The notes under the pieces are model-generated. The model made no database searches and was not told the DNA's origin. It was given only the letters and a program-made list of their open reading frames with translations. 64,000 nt of DNA from BJGV01 sp964196335. Its GTDB lineage: Bacteria; Pseudomonadota; Gammaproteobacteria; Burkholderiales; Nitrosomonadaceae. The stretch is taken from contig OZ250175.1 of the NCBI GenBank assembly GCA_965238155.1, positions 1,302,001-1,366,000 on the forward strand. The letters are read 5' to 3'. The position numbers and the translations under genes are program-made. Positions 38,385-47,039 of this stretch are shown in pieces (position 1 is the stretch's first letter; each line of letters begins with the position of its first letter).

Positions 38385-39515
38385 ATGATATTAAAGCAAG
38401 CTCAACGTATCGTTATCAAAATTGGTAGTAGCCTTGTTACTAACCAGGGACAGGGACTCGACCATGCCAGACTCTCCTCTATTGCTGAACAGATTGCGCA
38501 CTTAAAAGAAGAGAAAAAAACAGTTGTGCTGGTTTCATCTGGTGCTATAGCTGAAGGGATGCAACGTCTGAATTGGAAGAAACGTCCTCATGAACTATAC
38601 AAACTACAGGCGGCTGCAGCAGTTGGACAAATGGGACTAGTCCAGACTTATGAGTCCTGTTTTTATAATCATAAACTACAAGCGGCTCAATTGCTGCTAA
38701 CTCACGAAGATCTGTCTGACCGTAAACGCTATTTAAATGCCCGCTCTACCCTTACCGCGTTATTAGACATGAATGTGGTTCCAATTATCAACGAAAATGA
38801 TTCGGTAGCAACTGACGAAATCCGCTTCGGAGATAATGATACGCTGGCTGCGCTAGTGACGAATCTGATCGAAGCAGATGTATTGGTGATTCTTACTGAT
38901 CAAGCCGGATTATATACGACTGATCCACGAATAGATTCAAAAGCTAAATTACTAAATAGAGTTATGGTTGAAGATCCTGCGATTGAACAAATGGCAGGTG
39001 GCATTGGGAGCTCAATCGGGCGTGGAGGGATGCTCACAAAAATAATTGCTGCAAAACATGCTGCGAGAAGTGGTGCTCACACGATAATTGCATCTGGCCA
39101 TGAAGAAAATATACTAATTCGCCTGGCACAAGGTGAAACTGTCGGAACTCAGCTTTTGACGAATACAAAAAAGCTTGCAGCCCGTAAGCAATGGCTCGCT
39201 GATCACTTACAGATACATGGGAATATTACATTGGATGAGGGTGCTGTGAAGGCTCTCTCAGTTGAAGGAAAAAGCCTGTTGTCGATAGGTGTAATAGAAA
39301 CAACTGATAATTTTGAACGTGGAGAAGTAGTAAATTGTATTAATGCAAAGGGCGAGGAAATTGCTCGTGGTCTTATTAATTATAGTGCTGCAGAAACCCG
39401 AAAAATTTTACGCTGCGCTAGTAGTGAGATTGAAACTATTTTGGGTTATGTAGATGAGATGGAACTCATTCATAGAAATAATTTAGTTTTACTGAATAAA
39501 CAGACCAAAACGTAA
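38385..39515 (+). CDS. proB: ProB, glutamate 5-kinase
   Basis: A 376-residue enzyme with an amino-acid kinase domain (VIKIGSSLV, LVSSGAIAEG, INENDSVAT, GGMLTKIIAAK) and a C-terminal PUA domain (from about residue 275). It phosphorylates glutamate, the first step of proline synthesis. It lies 14 bases after obgE and is the end of this block. Confidence 0.96.
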   Translation: MILKQAQRIVIKIGSSLVTNQGQGLDHARLSSIAEQIAHLKEEKKTVVLVSSGAIAEGMQRLNWKKRPHELYKLQAAAAVGQMGLVQTYESCFYNHKLQAAQLLLTHEDLSDRKRYLNARSTLTALLDMNVVPIINENDSVATDEIRFGDNDTLAALVTNLIEADVLVILTDQAGLYTTDPRIDSKAKLLNRVMVEDPAIEQMAGGIGSSIGRGGMLTKIIAAKHAARSGAHTIIASGHEENILIRLAQGETVGTQLLTNTKKLAARKQWLADHLQIHGNITLDEGAVKALSVEGKSLLSIGVIETTDNFERGEVVNCINAKGEEIARGLINYSAAETRKILRCASSEIETILGYVDEMELIHRNNLVLLNKQTKT

Positions 39516-39544
39516 ATTCAAATTATGTAGCTGATGTGTAATGG

Positions 39545-39569
39545 GATAAAAATACCCTGGGTTTTTATC
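39545..39569. terminator. Possible bidirectional hairpin between proB and DUF3501 gene
   Basis: GATAAAAA and TTTTTATC pair around a GC-rich centre (TACCCTGGG). It sits between two convergent genes with only 60 bases between their stops, where a two-way terminator is expected. The stem is mostly A:T and imperfect, so the call is weak. Confidence 0.4.
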
Positions 39570-39575
39570 TACTTA

Positions 39576-40163
39576 TTATCTATCCAGGTCATCAATCAGT
39601 GAATTACTTACCAATTTATCTACTTGTTTTATTTGTTCCAGATAAACAGGATGATCAATACCCATACTGAGAGATGCACCTTTATGCAATGCCCTGATCA
39701 TATCCTGGTTAAGTTCAAAACGTAAGAAATGAACTGCAGAGGTTTTTTCCTCAGTCGCCCTGTCCAGATCTTCATCAGCAATCGCAAAAACAGGACCATA
39801 GTTTTCTACTTTCGCCCAGACCTTATTTTCAATGCCAACTAATTTTGTCAGTTTATCAGCACGTACTATAGGATCCGGGTATTCAATCATCATGGTTGCT
39901 TTCCAGTTTCTGCCGTCGGGTATAAGCGCTTTATACGCTTCTATTTCATCAATTATTCCTTTTTCTTCAAAAATCTTTTCAACACGAAGCATCTCTTGAA
40001 TTTGATAACGAATGGTCAGCTCATCTTCAAAAATAAGTGTGACATTTTTACCTAAAGAAACTTTCCTGTTTTTCTTATGCAACATTACCTGTGCACGAAA
40101 ATCCTGACGTGCTTTAGCATAATCCTCTAATGTCATAATGCTGTCACGAGTAATTGTAGGCAT
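39576..40163 (-). CDS. DUF3501 family protein
   Basis: A 195-residue cytoplasmic protein matching the DUF3501 type (TRDSIMTLEDYAKARQDFRAQV, VSLGKNVTLIFEDELTIRYQIQEMLRVEKIF, FLRFEL). Its function is unknown. It is consistently found with the Fe-S oxidoreductase and rubrerythrin encoded upstream, and here it starts 45 bases after the oxidoreductase. That context suggests a role in peroxide or iron-related redox stress. Confidence 0.85.
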   Translation of the reverse strand: MPTITRDSIMTLEDYAKARQDFRAQVMLHKKNRKVSLGKNVTLIFEDELTIRYQIQEMLRVEKIFEEKGIIDEIEAYKALIPDGRNWKATMMIEYPDPIVRADKLTKLVGIENKVWAKVENYGPVFAIADEDLDRATEEKTSAVHFLRFELNQDMIRALHKGASLSMGIDHPVYLEQIKQVDKLVSNSLIDDLDR

Positions 40164-40208
40164 AATATTTCTATATATGAAAGTTAGTAGGCAGATTGTG
40201 GTTATTTT

Positions 40209-41540
40209 TCAGGTTAATCCGTAAGCAATCCGAAGCAGCGTTAATGGATGTTGCTTTACTCCGACACTCTTCCCCATACCCTGGTAAATATGACGTCCTG
40301 CAATGGCGCAATCAGAACTTATATAGTCAGGATCAGATTCTGCCATTTGTTTAAAGACTGGCTTACCAATTTTCATAGAATCAGCAAAATATTCACTTTT
40401 AACGCCCCAGGTTCCATCATGACCAGAGCAACGCTCCACTACGTTAACTGTGGTTCCCGGAATCATTTCCAGCATATCTTTTGTTTTCTTACCTATATTC
40501 TGTACTCGCAGGTGACAGGGAATATGGTAGGACACGTTACCTAAAGACTTTTTAAAATCAGTGTTAAGTAATCCATCCCGATTGCGTAGCATCAAGTATT
40601 CAAAAGGATCAAACGTTGCTTCTGCTACTAGTTGTATATCCTTATCATCCGGAAATATGAGTGGTAATTCCTGTTTAAACATAAGTGCACAAGAAGGTAC
40701 CGACATGATAATGGCATACCCTTCTCTTGCTAGTTTTGCGAGAGAAGGAGTATTCGCATTTTTAAGCTTCTCTACCGCTTCCAAATCGCCCAGTTCCAGT
40801 TTAGGCATGCCGCAACATACCTCTTTTTCTACTAAGCATGTCGGAATCTCATTGTATTTAAGTATTTCTATAAGATCATGGCCAATACCCGGCTCATTAT
40901 AATTTACATAACAAGTTGCATAAATGGCAACTTTACCTGATGTTTTTTCGCCATTTTTTACACTGAATGATTCATTTACCTTAGCATTAGGACGAAATTT
41001 CTTAGCGGTATACTCAGGCAGTTCCCGTTTCGCATGAATGTCCAGCATGCTTTCTATTAGTTTTCTGGTAGTAGGCGCTTTAATTGAGGCATTTACTGCT
41101 TGTACTACTACCGGAATACTGGCAAGTTTACCCATAATGTCGGTACTGGATAACATCTTGTCCCGGAAATTAGTTTTACCTTTCTTATATTTAACTGCTT
41201 TGGCACGTAGCATCAAATGGGGGAAATCTACGTTCCACGGGTGTGGTGGCACGTATGGACATTTGGACATAAAACACATATCACATAGATAGCATCGATC
41301 CACTACTTCCCAGAGTTTATTTTTTTCTACTCCATCCAGTTCACCTGTTATCCCCTCATCAATAAGGTCAAACAAAGTTGGAAATGCTGTACAAAGATTG
41401 ACACAACGACGACATCCATGACAGATGTCAAAAACACGGTCCATTTCACTGAATAGCTCTGCTTCTTTATAAAAATCAGGATTCTTCCAATCTATCGGAT
41501 GACGTTTGGGCGCCTCTAAACTACCTTCATAGGTGGCCAT
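40209..41540 (-). CDS. Heterodisulfide reductase-like Fe-S oxidoreductase (GlpC/HdrD type)
   Basis: The 443-residue protein has two 4Fe-4S cysteine clusters (Cys40/43/46/50 and Cys83/86/89/94) and two CCG domains: VCCGMPKLELG in the first and PCHLRVQN with ERCSGHDGTWG in the second. The architecture resembles GlpC and HdrD, which pass electrons through Fe-S centres. The electron partner is unknown; in this cluster rubrerythrin is a candidate. There is no membrane helix. Confidence 0.87.
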   Translation of the reverse strand: MATYEGSLEAPKRHPIDWKNPDFYKEAELFSEMDRVFDICHGCRRCVNLCTAFPTLFDLIDEGITGELDGVEKNKLWEVVDRCYLCDMCFMSKCPYVPPHPWNVDFPHLMLRAKAVKYKKGKTNFRDKMLSSTDIMGKLASIPVVVQAVNASIKAPTTRKLIESMLDIHAKRELPEYTAKKFRPNAKVNESFSVKNGEKTSGKVAIYATCYVNYNEPGIGHDLIEILKYNEIPTCLVEKEVCCGMPKLELGDLEAVEKLKNANTPSLAKLAREGYAIIMSVPSCALMFKQELPLIFPDDKDIQLVAEATFDPFEYLMLRNRDGLLNTDFKKSLGNVSYHIPCHLRVQNIGKKTKDMLEMIPGTTVNVVERCSGHDGTWGVKSEYFADSMKIGKPVFKQMAESDPDYISSDCAIAGRHIYQGMGKSVGVKQHPLTLLRIAYGLT

Positions 41541-41577
41541 GGAAATTAGAAATGAGTAGAAAGAAAATCAAAATAGG

Positions 41578-41626
41578 AGTGGATCAACCAAGTTAAGCTT
41601 ATAAAGCTTCTTTTAGTTAATCCACT
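41578..41626 (-). terminator. Hairpin between rubrerythrin and the Fe-S oxidoreductase gene
   Basis: On the minus strand AGTGGATTAAC pairs with GTTGATCCACT (11 pairs with one G:U), enclosing two AAGCTT repeats that can pair again. A T-rich stretch follows. Placed between two genes on the same strand, it may be a partial terminator or an mRNA-stability element that makes rubrerythrin more abundant than the downstream products. Confidence 0.6.
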
Positions 41627-41646
41627 AGAGTTATTACATCTTTTAT

Positions 41647-42066
41647 TTAATCAGAATAGGCGTCTAAAGCTTTCTGAAAACGATTAGCATGTGAACGTTC
41701 TGCCTTTGCCAGTGTTTCAAACCAATCAGCAATTTCATCAAAGCCCTCTGTACGTGCAGACTTTGCCATTCCCGGATACATATCAGTGTATTCATGAGTT
41801 TCACCAGCGATAGCTGCCTTAAGGTTGTCACGGGAGGCACCAATAGGCAAACCGGTAGCCGGATCACCGCAAGACTCCAGATACTCAAGATGACCATGAG
41901 CATGCCCCGTTTCTCCTTCAGCTGTAGAACGAAATACTGACGCAACATCATTTTGACCCTCTACATCAGCCTTAGCTGCAAAATAGAGATACCGACGATT
42001 AGCCTGGGATTCACCCGCAAAGGCCGCTTTTAAGTTTACTTCCGTCTCAGATCCTTTGAGTTGCAT
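41647..42066 (-). CDS. Rubrerythrin-like diiron protein without rubredoxin domain
   Basis: The 139-residue ferritin-like protein has the expected ligands in the paired helices (KAAFAGESQANRRYLYFA, STAEGETGHAHGHLEYL, AIAGETHEYTDMYPGMA, LAKAERSHANRF). It has no CXXC pairs, so the C-terminal rubredoxin domain of classical rubrerythrin is absent. It should reduce hydrogen peroxide at a diiron site, taking electrons from a separate partner, perhaps the Fe-S protein encoded next. The gene opens the three-gene cluster. Confidence 0.92.
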   Translation of the reverse strand: MQLKGSETEVNLKAAFAGESQANRRYLYFAAKADVEGQNDVASVFRSTAEGETGHAHGHLEYLESCGDPATGLPIGASRDNLKAAIAGETHEYTDMYPGMAKSARTEGFDEIADWFETLAKAERSHANRFQKALDAYSD

Positions 42067-42287
42067 AATTTTCTCCTAATAACCAACGTATTGATAACTA
42101 AAATAATATAGCCAGTCAGAATATCTTGTGCAGGATTCTTAAACCAATTAACAAAATCTAAACTGTAATGGAAGACTATCGGAGGGTTCTTTGCTTGTCA
42201 ACTGAGCTGGTTAATATTGCTTACCAGATAATAAAATAACTTTGTTAGGTTTATTCAGTCTATAAACTAAATTAAAAGATCTATAGG

Positions 42288-42958
42288 TTACTGCTGACAA
42301 TCATCACTTTGTCCGAATAACCTGTTTTCAGCAAACTTTCTGGCTTTAGTCATTATATTTTCGGTTGAAACGGTTACACTTTGAAGCTTAAATCTATCAA
42401 ACTTGCAATCTTGATCAGCATTATTACTAAAATGATTATATAAATTAGGATTATATGAACCAACCAGCCAGTATTTGGAAACGATTCTACTTAAATTAAC
42501 CCTGTTACCATTGCCTCTATAATCAAGATTAAAATATTCACCTGCCGGATACCATCCGTCAGCAAGTAACTGAGGCCATTGCTTATCAGAGAAATGATTC
42601 ATTTCACTGTTATTCAGAGCAAGTAGCGATACGTTATTATCACCTTCAATCCAGCCTAACTCTAAAGAAATAAGAGATACTGCCCGATTAAAAGATAGCA
42701 TTAACATACTATAATCAATTAGATTTTCTTCAACGATGCTAAGTCCGTTTAGGTTTCGACCAGAATCCGCTCAATGCCTGGTTCTGTAGAAGATCTACAA
42801 GACCAGCCAGTAATTTGAAGAGCTAACCCGTTTTTTGTTAAATTAAACTGATTAACACCTGTGCTTCTGTCAATAGGATCTTGTAAATCAGTATATCTCG
42901 TTAAATCAAAGCCTATTTGATTTGTATAATTAATATTTATTGTGTTGTAAGTGCCCGT
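42288..42958 (-). pseudogene. Remnant of an exosortase-type surface protein
   Basis: One frame (42958 to about 42752) reads TYNTININYTNQIGFDLTRY, then KNGLALQITGWS and IERILVE. A second frame (about 42750-42288) continues NLNGLSIVEENLIDYSMLM, then FNRAVSLISLELGWIEGD and LLALN. Adding one A to the AAA at about 42752 joins them. The pattern (a GL-TGWS strand, a hydrophobic F-LGW segment, GD-VSLLA) recalls exosortase-dependent surface proteins of the XDP kind. No start codon with signal peptide and no PEP-CTERM tail were found, so it looks like a decayed fragment. Confidence 0.55.
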
Positions 42959-43176
42959 AATCCAACATTAATTTTTTTCTGAAACGGCATAGTTGTTTTT
43001 AAGTTCACTTTTGATAATCGCCTGAATACCGATTTATAGTATCTAACTTCAGTGAATACTTATGTGATAAAGCACACATAATTTAAAAAACATACTGTTA
43101 TACCCTAAACAAAATTAACTCATACTAACTTTTAGTATAGGATAGGGTTACATGAAACTTGATTGGAGAGAATGCT

Positions 43177-43467
43177 ATGAAAAGATTGATTTTGATTGCT
43201 ATAACGATGATGTTTTCGTCAGCATTAGTTCATGCTTATGATTATGAAAATCAAAGACGCCAGCAGGCAAGGGACTCCGGGAAGCCATTAACTAAACCCG
43301 AACAAAAAGAAACTCAGAGTACAAAACAGAAAAAACAGAAAACTGTACAACGCAGAAAAAATCAGGAAAAACGCAGTGCTAGTCGCATGAAGGGGATAAG
43401 GAATAAACAAGCTGAACCATTAATGCCAGATAAAAGCTTTAACGGTTCCTATTTACAATTCTTATAA
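43177..43467 (+). CDS. Small basic secreted protein, unknown function
   Basis: The start at 43177 has GGAGAG six bases upstream and gives 96 residues: a signal peptide (KRLILIAITMMFSSALVHA, cut before YDYEN) and a mature part very rich in Lys, Arg and Gln (KQKKQKTVQRRKNQEKR). It resembles no family I recognise. A basic periplasmic protein could bind polyanions or membranes. Its last 19 bases overlap the end of the Sel1 gene on the opposite strand. Confidence 0.65.
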   Translation: MKRLILIAITMMFSSALVHAYDYENQRRQQARDSGKPLTKPEQKETQSTKQKKQKTVQRRKNQEKRSASRMKGIRNKQAEPLMPDKSFNGSYLQFL

Positions 43468-44378
43468 TTACTCTTTTTACAAACCCCGGCAAGCTCTTTC
43501 GCCTCGTTTATTTGGGAGAAAGTCATTTTCTTGGCCAGTAAGTTTCTACCATGTTCTGCTAAATCACTCCCATTTGAAGCTGCAAGATCTAACCACATAT
43601 GTGCACGAACATCGTTTTTAGGTGTGCCCTGCCCTTGACCGTACATCATACCAAGACTGGCTTGTGCATTAGTATGACCTTGTACAGCGGCACGATGATA
43701 ATATTTAATAGCTTCCTGATAGTCCTGAGCGATACTTTCCCCCTGATCATACATGACAGCAAGTTTAAACTGAGCGCTCACATACCCCAGATCAGCGGCT
43801 GAGCGGTACCACTTTACTGCTTCCTGATGATCCTGAGAAACGTCCTGACCTTCATCATACATCACACCCAATCTGAACTGAGCATCTACGTGATCCTGTT
43901 TTGCAGCCAAGTGATACCACTTTAATGCTTCCAGATAATCCTGGGTAACACCTTGTCCCTGGTCATACATTAAACCAAGTCTAAGTTGTGCGACTATATG
44001 TCCTTGTTCTCCGGCTAAACGATACCAGTTCACAGCTTCTTGATAATCCCAGGTAACACCTCGCCCGCCAGCATATGCTGCACCAAGCCAAACCTGCGCA
44101 TCAGCATCTCCCTGATCTGCGGCCAAACGGAACCATTTAGCTGCTTCCTGATAGTCATGAATTTTACTTTTTTCGTTAGCATACATAACACCAAGATTAT
44201 ATTGAGCAAGAATATCTCCTTTTTCTGCCAGGGGACGAACTAATCCATCTGCCTTTGTATAGTCACCCTGGAGATAGGCTTGCTGTGCCTCAGAGATAGG
44301 GTCAGCAAATATATGTCCTGCTGATGATACAATCAGGAGCAGGATACTTGTACATATATATTTAAATAATAATTGCAT
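43449..44378 (-). CDS. Secreted Sel1-repeat protein
   Basis: A signal peptide (to SAGHIFA) is followed by about seven Sel1 repeats of 36 residues, each of the type AQFRLGVMYDEGQDVSQDHQEAVKWY. The repeats are close enough to be visible as near-tandem 108-base units in the DNA. Sel1 proteins act as periplasmic or secreted interaction scaffolds; the partner is unknown. The gene starts three bases after the stop of the preceding unknown secreted protein, so the two are one unit. Confidence 0.85.
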   Translation of the reverse strand: MQLLFKYICTSILLLIVSSAGHIFADPISEAQQAYLQGDYTKADGLVRPLAEKGDILAQYNLGVMYANEKSKIHDYQEAAKWFRLAADQGDADAQVWLGAAYAGGRGVTWDYQEAVNWYRLAGEQGHIVAQLRLGLMYDQGQGVTQDYLEALKWYHLAAKQDHVDAQFRLGVMYDEGQDVSQDHQEAVKWYRSAADLGYVSAQFKLAVMYDQGESIAQDYQEAIKYYHRAAVQGHTNAQASLGMMYGQGQGTPKNDVRAHMWLDLAASNGSDLAEHGRNLLAKKMTFSQINEAKELAGVCKKSNYKNCK

Positions 44379-44381
44379 TCT

Positions 44382-45332
44382 TTATTTATGTACCATTTGC
44401 CGAAGTTTTAATTTTATTTCACCAAGCCCACGGTAATCACCCCTTAACTGGACCGGGACTCGTGACTCAGGATCGATATAGATTTTAATATTTCCTTGTA
44501 ATCCGACTAAAGAAAATTTATTCATTGTTTGGCCCGAAGAAATTGACCGTGCCTTGAGTGAAAGTACCTCTGTTAGAATTGATGTATTTCTTTGAATGGC
44601 CTCATCACCCCTTATCTCTGTATAATTAAGCTGAACAGATTCAGCAGGCACTTTCTGAATATCTAGATAGATAGTCTCTGTTTTATTAAATACACATATA
44701 GTTACAGGCTTTTCAAAATCTGAAACTTTTGATGCTGAAATTAAGTAAATAACAGGTATAGGTGCGGTTATATTCACACAACTTTTTTTCTCCGGATCAT
44801 GCGGAAAGAAATTTTCCTTAACAGCTGACCATTTTTCCGGTAATTGTATAATTTCACTCTTATCAATTGGTTGTTTAGTAAGTTTAAAAACCCCTTTATC
44901 TGTAAACCGATAAGTCTTTTTAGCATCGTTTAATCCGACTCGCTGGCGTACATATTGCATTGCTGACAGTGTGACAGGATCAAACCAGGCGGTATTTTGT
45001 AATTTTACTTTAACAAAAATAGATTTCACTGAAATCTTAGCATCAATGATCAATGCTCCGGATTTTGTGATAGCTATAGGAACACCCTGAGGAGAAGGTA
45101 TAAAAGCAATATCTAGTTCAGATTTTGATGGTGATGTTAATTCAACTTCAGCGGCAAGTTTGGCAAAAAATTCTTTTCCCTTAAATGACAGATGTTTCCA
45201 GGGTACAGTTGTTTTATCTAGACTCAAAGCGGGCACCATCTCAGTAGCAGATGAGGTAAGTGGAAAAAATAGTGATATGAGTAGAATTGGAAAAAATATC
45301 AGCCAACGTTCATGTAATGACTGCCCTAACAT
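44382..45332 (-). CDS. Secreted protein of unknown function
   Basis: The 316-residue protein has a signal peptide (IFFPILLISLFFPLTSSA) and is otherwise a soluble, beta-rich periplasmic protein. Segments such as SALIIDAKISVKSIFVKVKL and QGNIKIYIDPESRVPVQLRG recall the DUF3108-like group, whose C-terminal part has a similar 'L-D-VPV-L-G' ending, but the match is not firm. It lies just upstream of the Sel1 gene on the same strand. Confidence 0.6.
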   Translation of the reverse strand: MLGQSLHERWLIFFPILLISLFFPLTSSATEMVPALSLDKTTVPWKHLSFKGKEFFAKLAAEVELTSPSKSELDIAFIPSPQGVPIAITKSGALIIDAKISVKSIFVKVKLQNTAWFDPVTLSAMQYVRQRVGLNDAKKTYRFTDKGVFKLTKQPIDKSEIIQLPEKWSAVKENFFPHDPEKKSCVNITAPIPVIYLISASKVSDFEKPVTICVFNKTETIYLDIQKVPAESVQLNYTEIRGDEAIQRNTSILTEVLSLKARSISSGQTMNKFSLVGLQGNIKIYIDPESRVPVQLRGDYRGLGEIKLKLRQMVHK

Positions 45333-45641
45333 AAATATGGTAGAGCTGTATTGGAAGTATAGTTATACATAAGTTATCCTTTTAATTAGAAGTTTTTATC
45401 ATTATATTTGATTAAATGTAGTGCAATAATTATCTCAGATCCATCTAAATACGTGGACTAATTATTACAAAAAACCTCAGATTTTTTATATTATAAACTA
45501 CGACAATGATACGTGTAAGCATATACTGCCGGGCTCCGGGGATCTCTGAAATACGTTGAATACCCGGCTTTCATGTGTCAATATGCCATGTATTCCCTAT
45601 TATTAAAAATAATGAAATCCTGCTAACTTATTCTAATATTT
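45333..45641. other. Divergent intergenic region upstream of rmuC
   Basis: This 309-base stretch separates the secreted-protein gene from rmuC. It has a GCCGGG (45528-45533) and a matching CCCGGC (45563-45568) that could pair around a 29-base loop, but no T run follows. No coding frame or RNA gene was seen. Confidence 0.4.
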
Positions 45642-46994
45642 ATGGGACAATCAATCTATCTTTTCGTTGCACTTGCCGTCGGGCTTTTTGTCGGTGCAGG
45701 GATTCTCTGGTTAGTACAGCGTGCCCTGATTACCCGTCTTAATGAGCAATTATTTGCTTCTGAGCAAAATTTACAAAAATTGGCAACGGAGCATGATGCA
45801 CTTACACTCTTACAGAACCAATTGACCATTAAAAGGCAAGAGCTGAGCACTGACATTGCAAAATTGACAACAACATTAGAACTGGAACGCTCACAGACTA
45901 AAGAGAAACTTGAGTTCAGGGAAGACACCGAAAAACAACTATCCAATCAATTCAAAATATTAGCCGGTGAAATTTTAGAAGAGAAATCCAGAAAATTTAC
46001 TGATCAAAATAAAACTAATCTTGATCAGCTACTGGAACCTCTCAAGATAAAAATTTCTGAGTTTCAGGGAAAAATACAGGAAGTTTATATTCAGGAAGGT
46101 AAAGATCGCTCAGCATTATCTGAACAAGTAAAGCAACTTATGGCGCTTAATAATCAGTTATCTGACGATGCACATAATCTTACTCAGGCTCTCAAAGGAC
46201 AATCCAAGGCACAAGGTAATTGGGGTGAACTAATCCTGGAACGCGTATTAGAGGCCTCCGGATTACGCAAAGGTCACGAATATAATGTACAGGTAAGCCA
46301 TGTACGAGAGGATGGAACCCGGGTTCAGCCAGACGTGGTTATTCACCTACCAGAAAATCGTCATCTGATTATCGATGCCAAAGTATCACTTACAGCATAT
46401 GAAATACATGCTAATGCAGACAATGATCCTGAACGTAATACCGCTATAAAAAAACATCTGGAGTCAGTCCGTTCCCATATAAAGGAACTTTCTGAAAAAA
46501 ATTATCACCAACTCTATGGACTACAGTCTTTTGATTTTGTTCTGATGTTTATCCCGGTTGAACCAGCCTTTATGCTTGCCATATCACACGATAATAATTT
46601 ATGGCTGGAATCATGGGATAAGAATATTTTGCTTGTTAGCCCCAGTACTTTGTTATTTGTAGTTCGTACTGTTGCACATCTTTGGAAACAAGAGCAACAA
46701 AATCGTAACGCACAGGAAATTGCCAGTCGTGGAGCAGAACTCTACAATAAACTGGCTGGTTTTGTGGATGATCTTAATATGCTGGGAAAACGTTTGCAGC
46801 AAGCACAAATTGCTTATGATGATGCCTACAGCAAGTTTTCGAAAGGGAAAGGAAATGTTATACGCCAGGCAGAAATGCTAAAGGAACTTGGCGTAAAACC
46901 TACCAAGCCACTATCGCAGAATCTAACCACTGATCCGACTTCGGATAATCCTGCCAATACTGGCCCGAGAATCTCTCCGATAAAGGGAGAATAA
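45642..46994 (+). CDS. rmuC: RmuC, DNA recombination protein
   Basis: The 450-residue protein has an N-terminal membrane helix, a long coiled coil (about residues 25-150) and the RmuC nuclease-like domain (GNWGELILERVLEASGL, VQPDVVIHLPENRHLIIDAKVSL, VLMFIPVEPAF). RmuC limits inversions between short inverted repeats. The acidic and lysine residues in the DAKVSL strand fit a PD-(D/E)XK fold. Confidence 0.92.
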   Translation: MGQSIYLFVALAVGLFVGAGILWLVQRALITRLNEQLFASEQNLQKLATEHDALTLLQNQLTIKRQELSTDIAKLTTTLELERSQTKEKLEFREDTEKQLSNQFKILAGEILEEKSRKFTDQNKTNLDQLLEPLKIKISEFQGKIQEVYIQEGKDRSALSEQVKQLMALNNQLSDDAHNLTQALKGQSKAQGNWGELILERVLEASGLRKGHEYNVQVSHVREDGTRVQPDVVIHLPENRHLIIDAKVSLTAYEIHANADNDPERNTAIKKHLESVRSHIKELSEKNYHQLYGLQSFDFVLMFIPVEPAFMLAISHDNNLWLESWDKNILLVSPSTLLFVVRTVAHLWKQEQQNRNAQEIASRGAELYNKLAGFVDDLNMLGKRLQQAQIAYDDAYSKFSKGKGNVIRQAEMLKELGVKPTKPLSQNLTTDPTSDNPANTGPRISPIKGE

Positions 46995-47039
46995 ACATTA
47001 TCAAATATTCTTTTAACTTGATCTGCGCGTCTCCAGTTT

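Noticed and set aside
45528..45568. Inverted repeat GCCGGG/CCCGGC as a terminator
   Set aside because: The arms are short, the loop is 29 bases and no T run follows; it also sits upstream of rmuC rather than after a gene.
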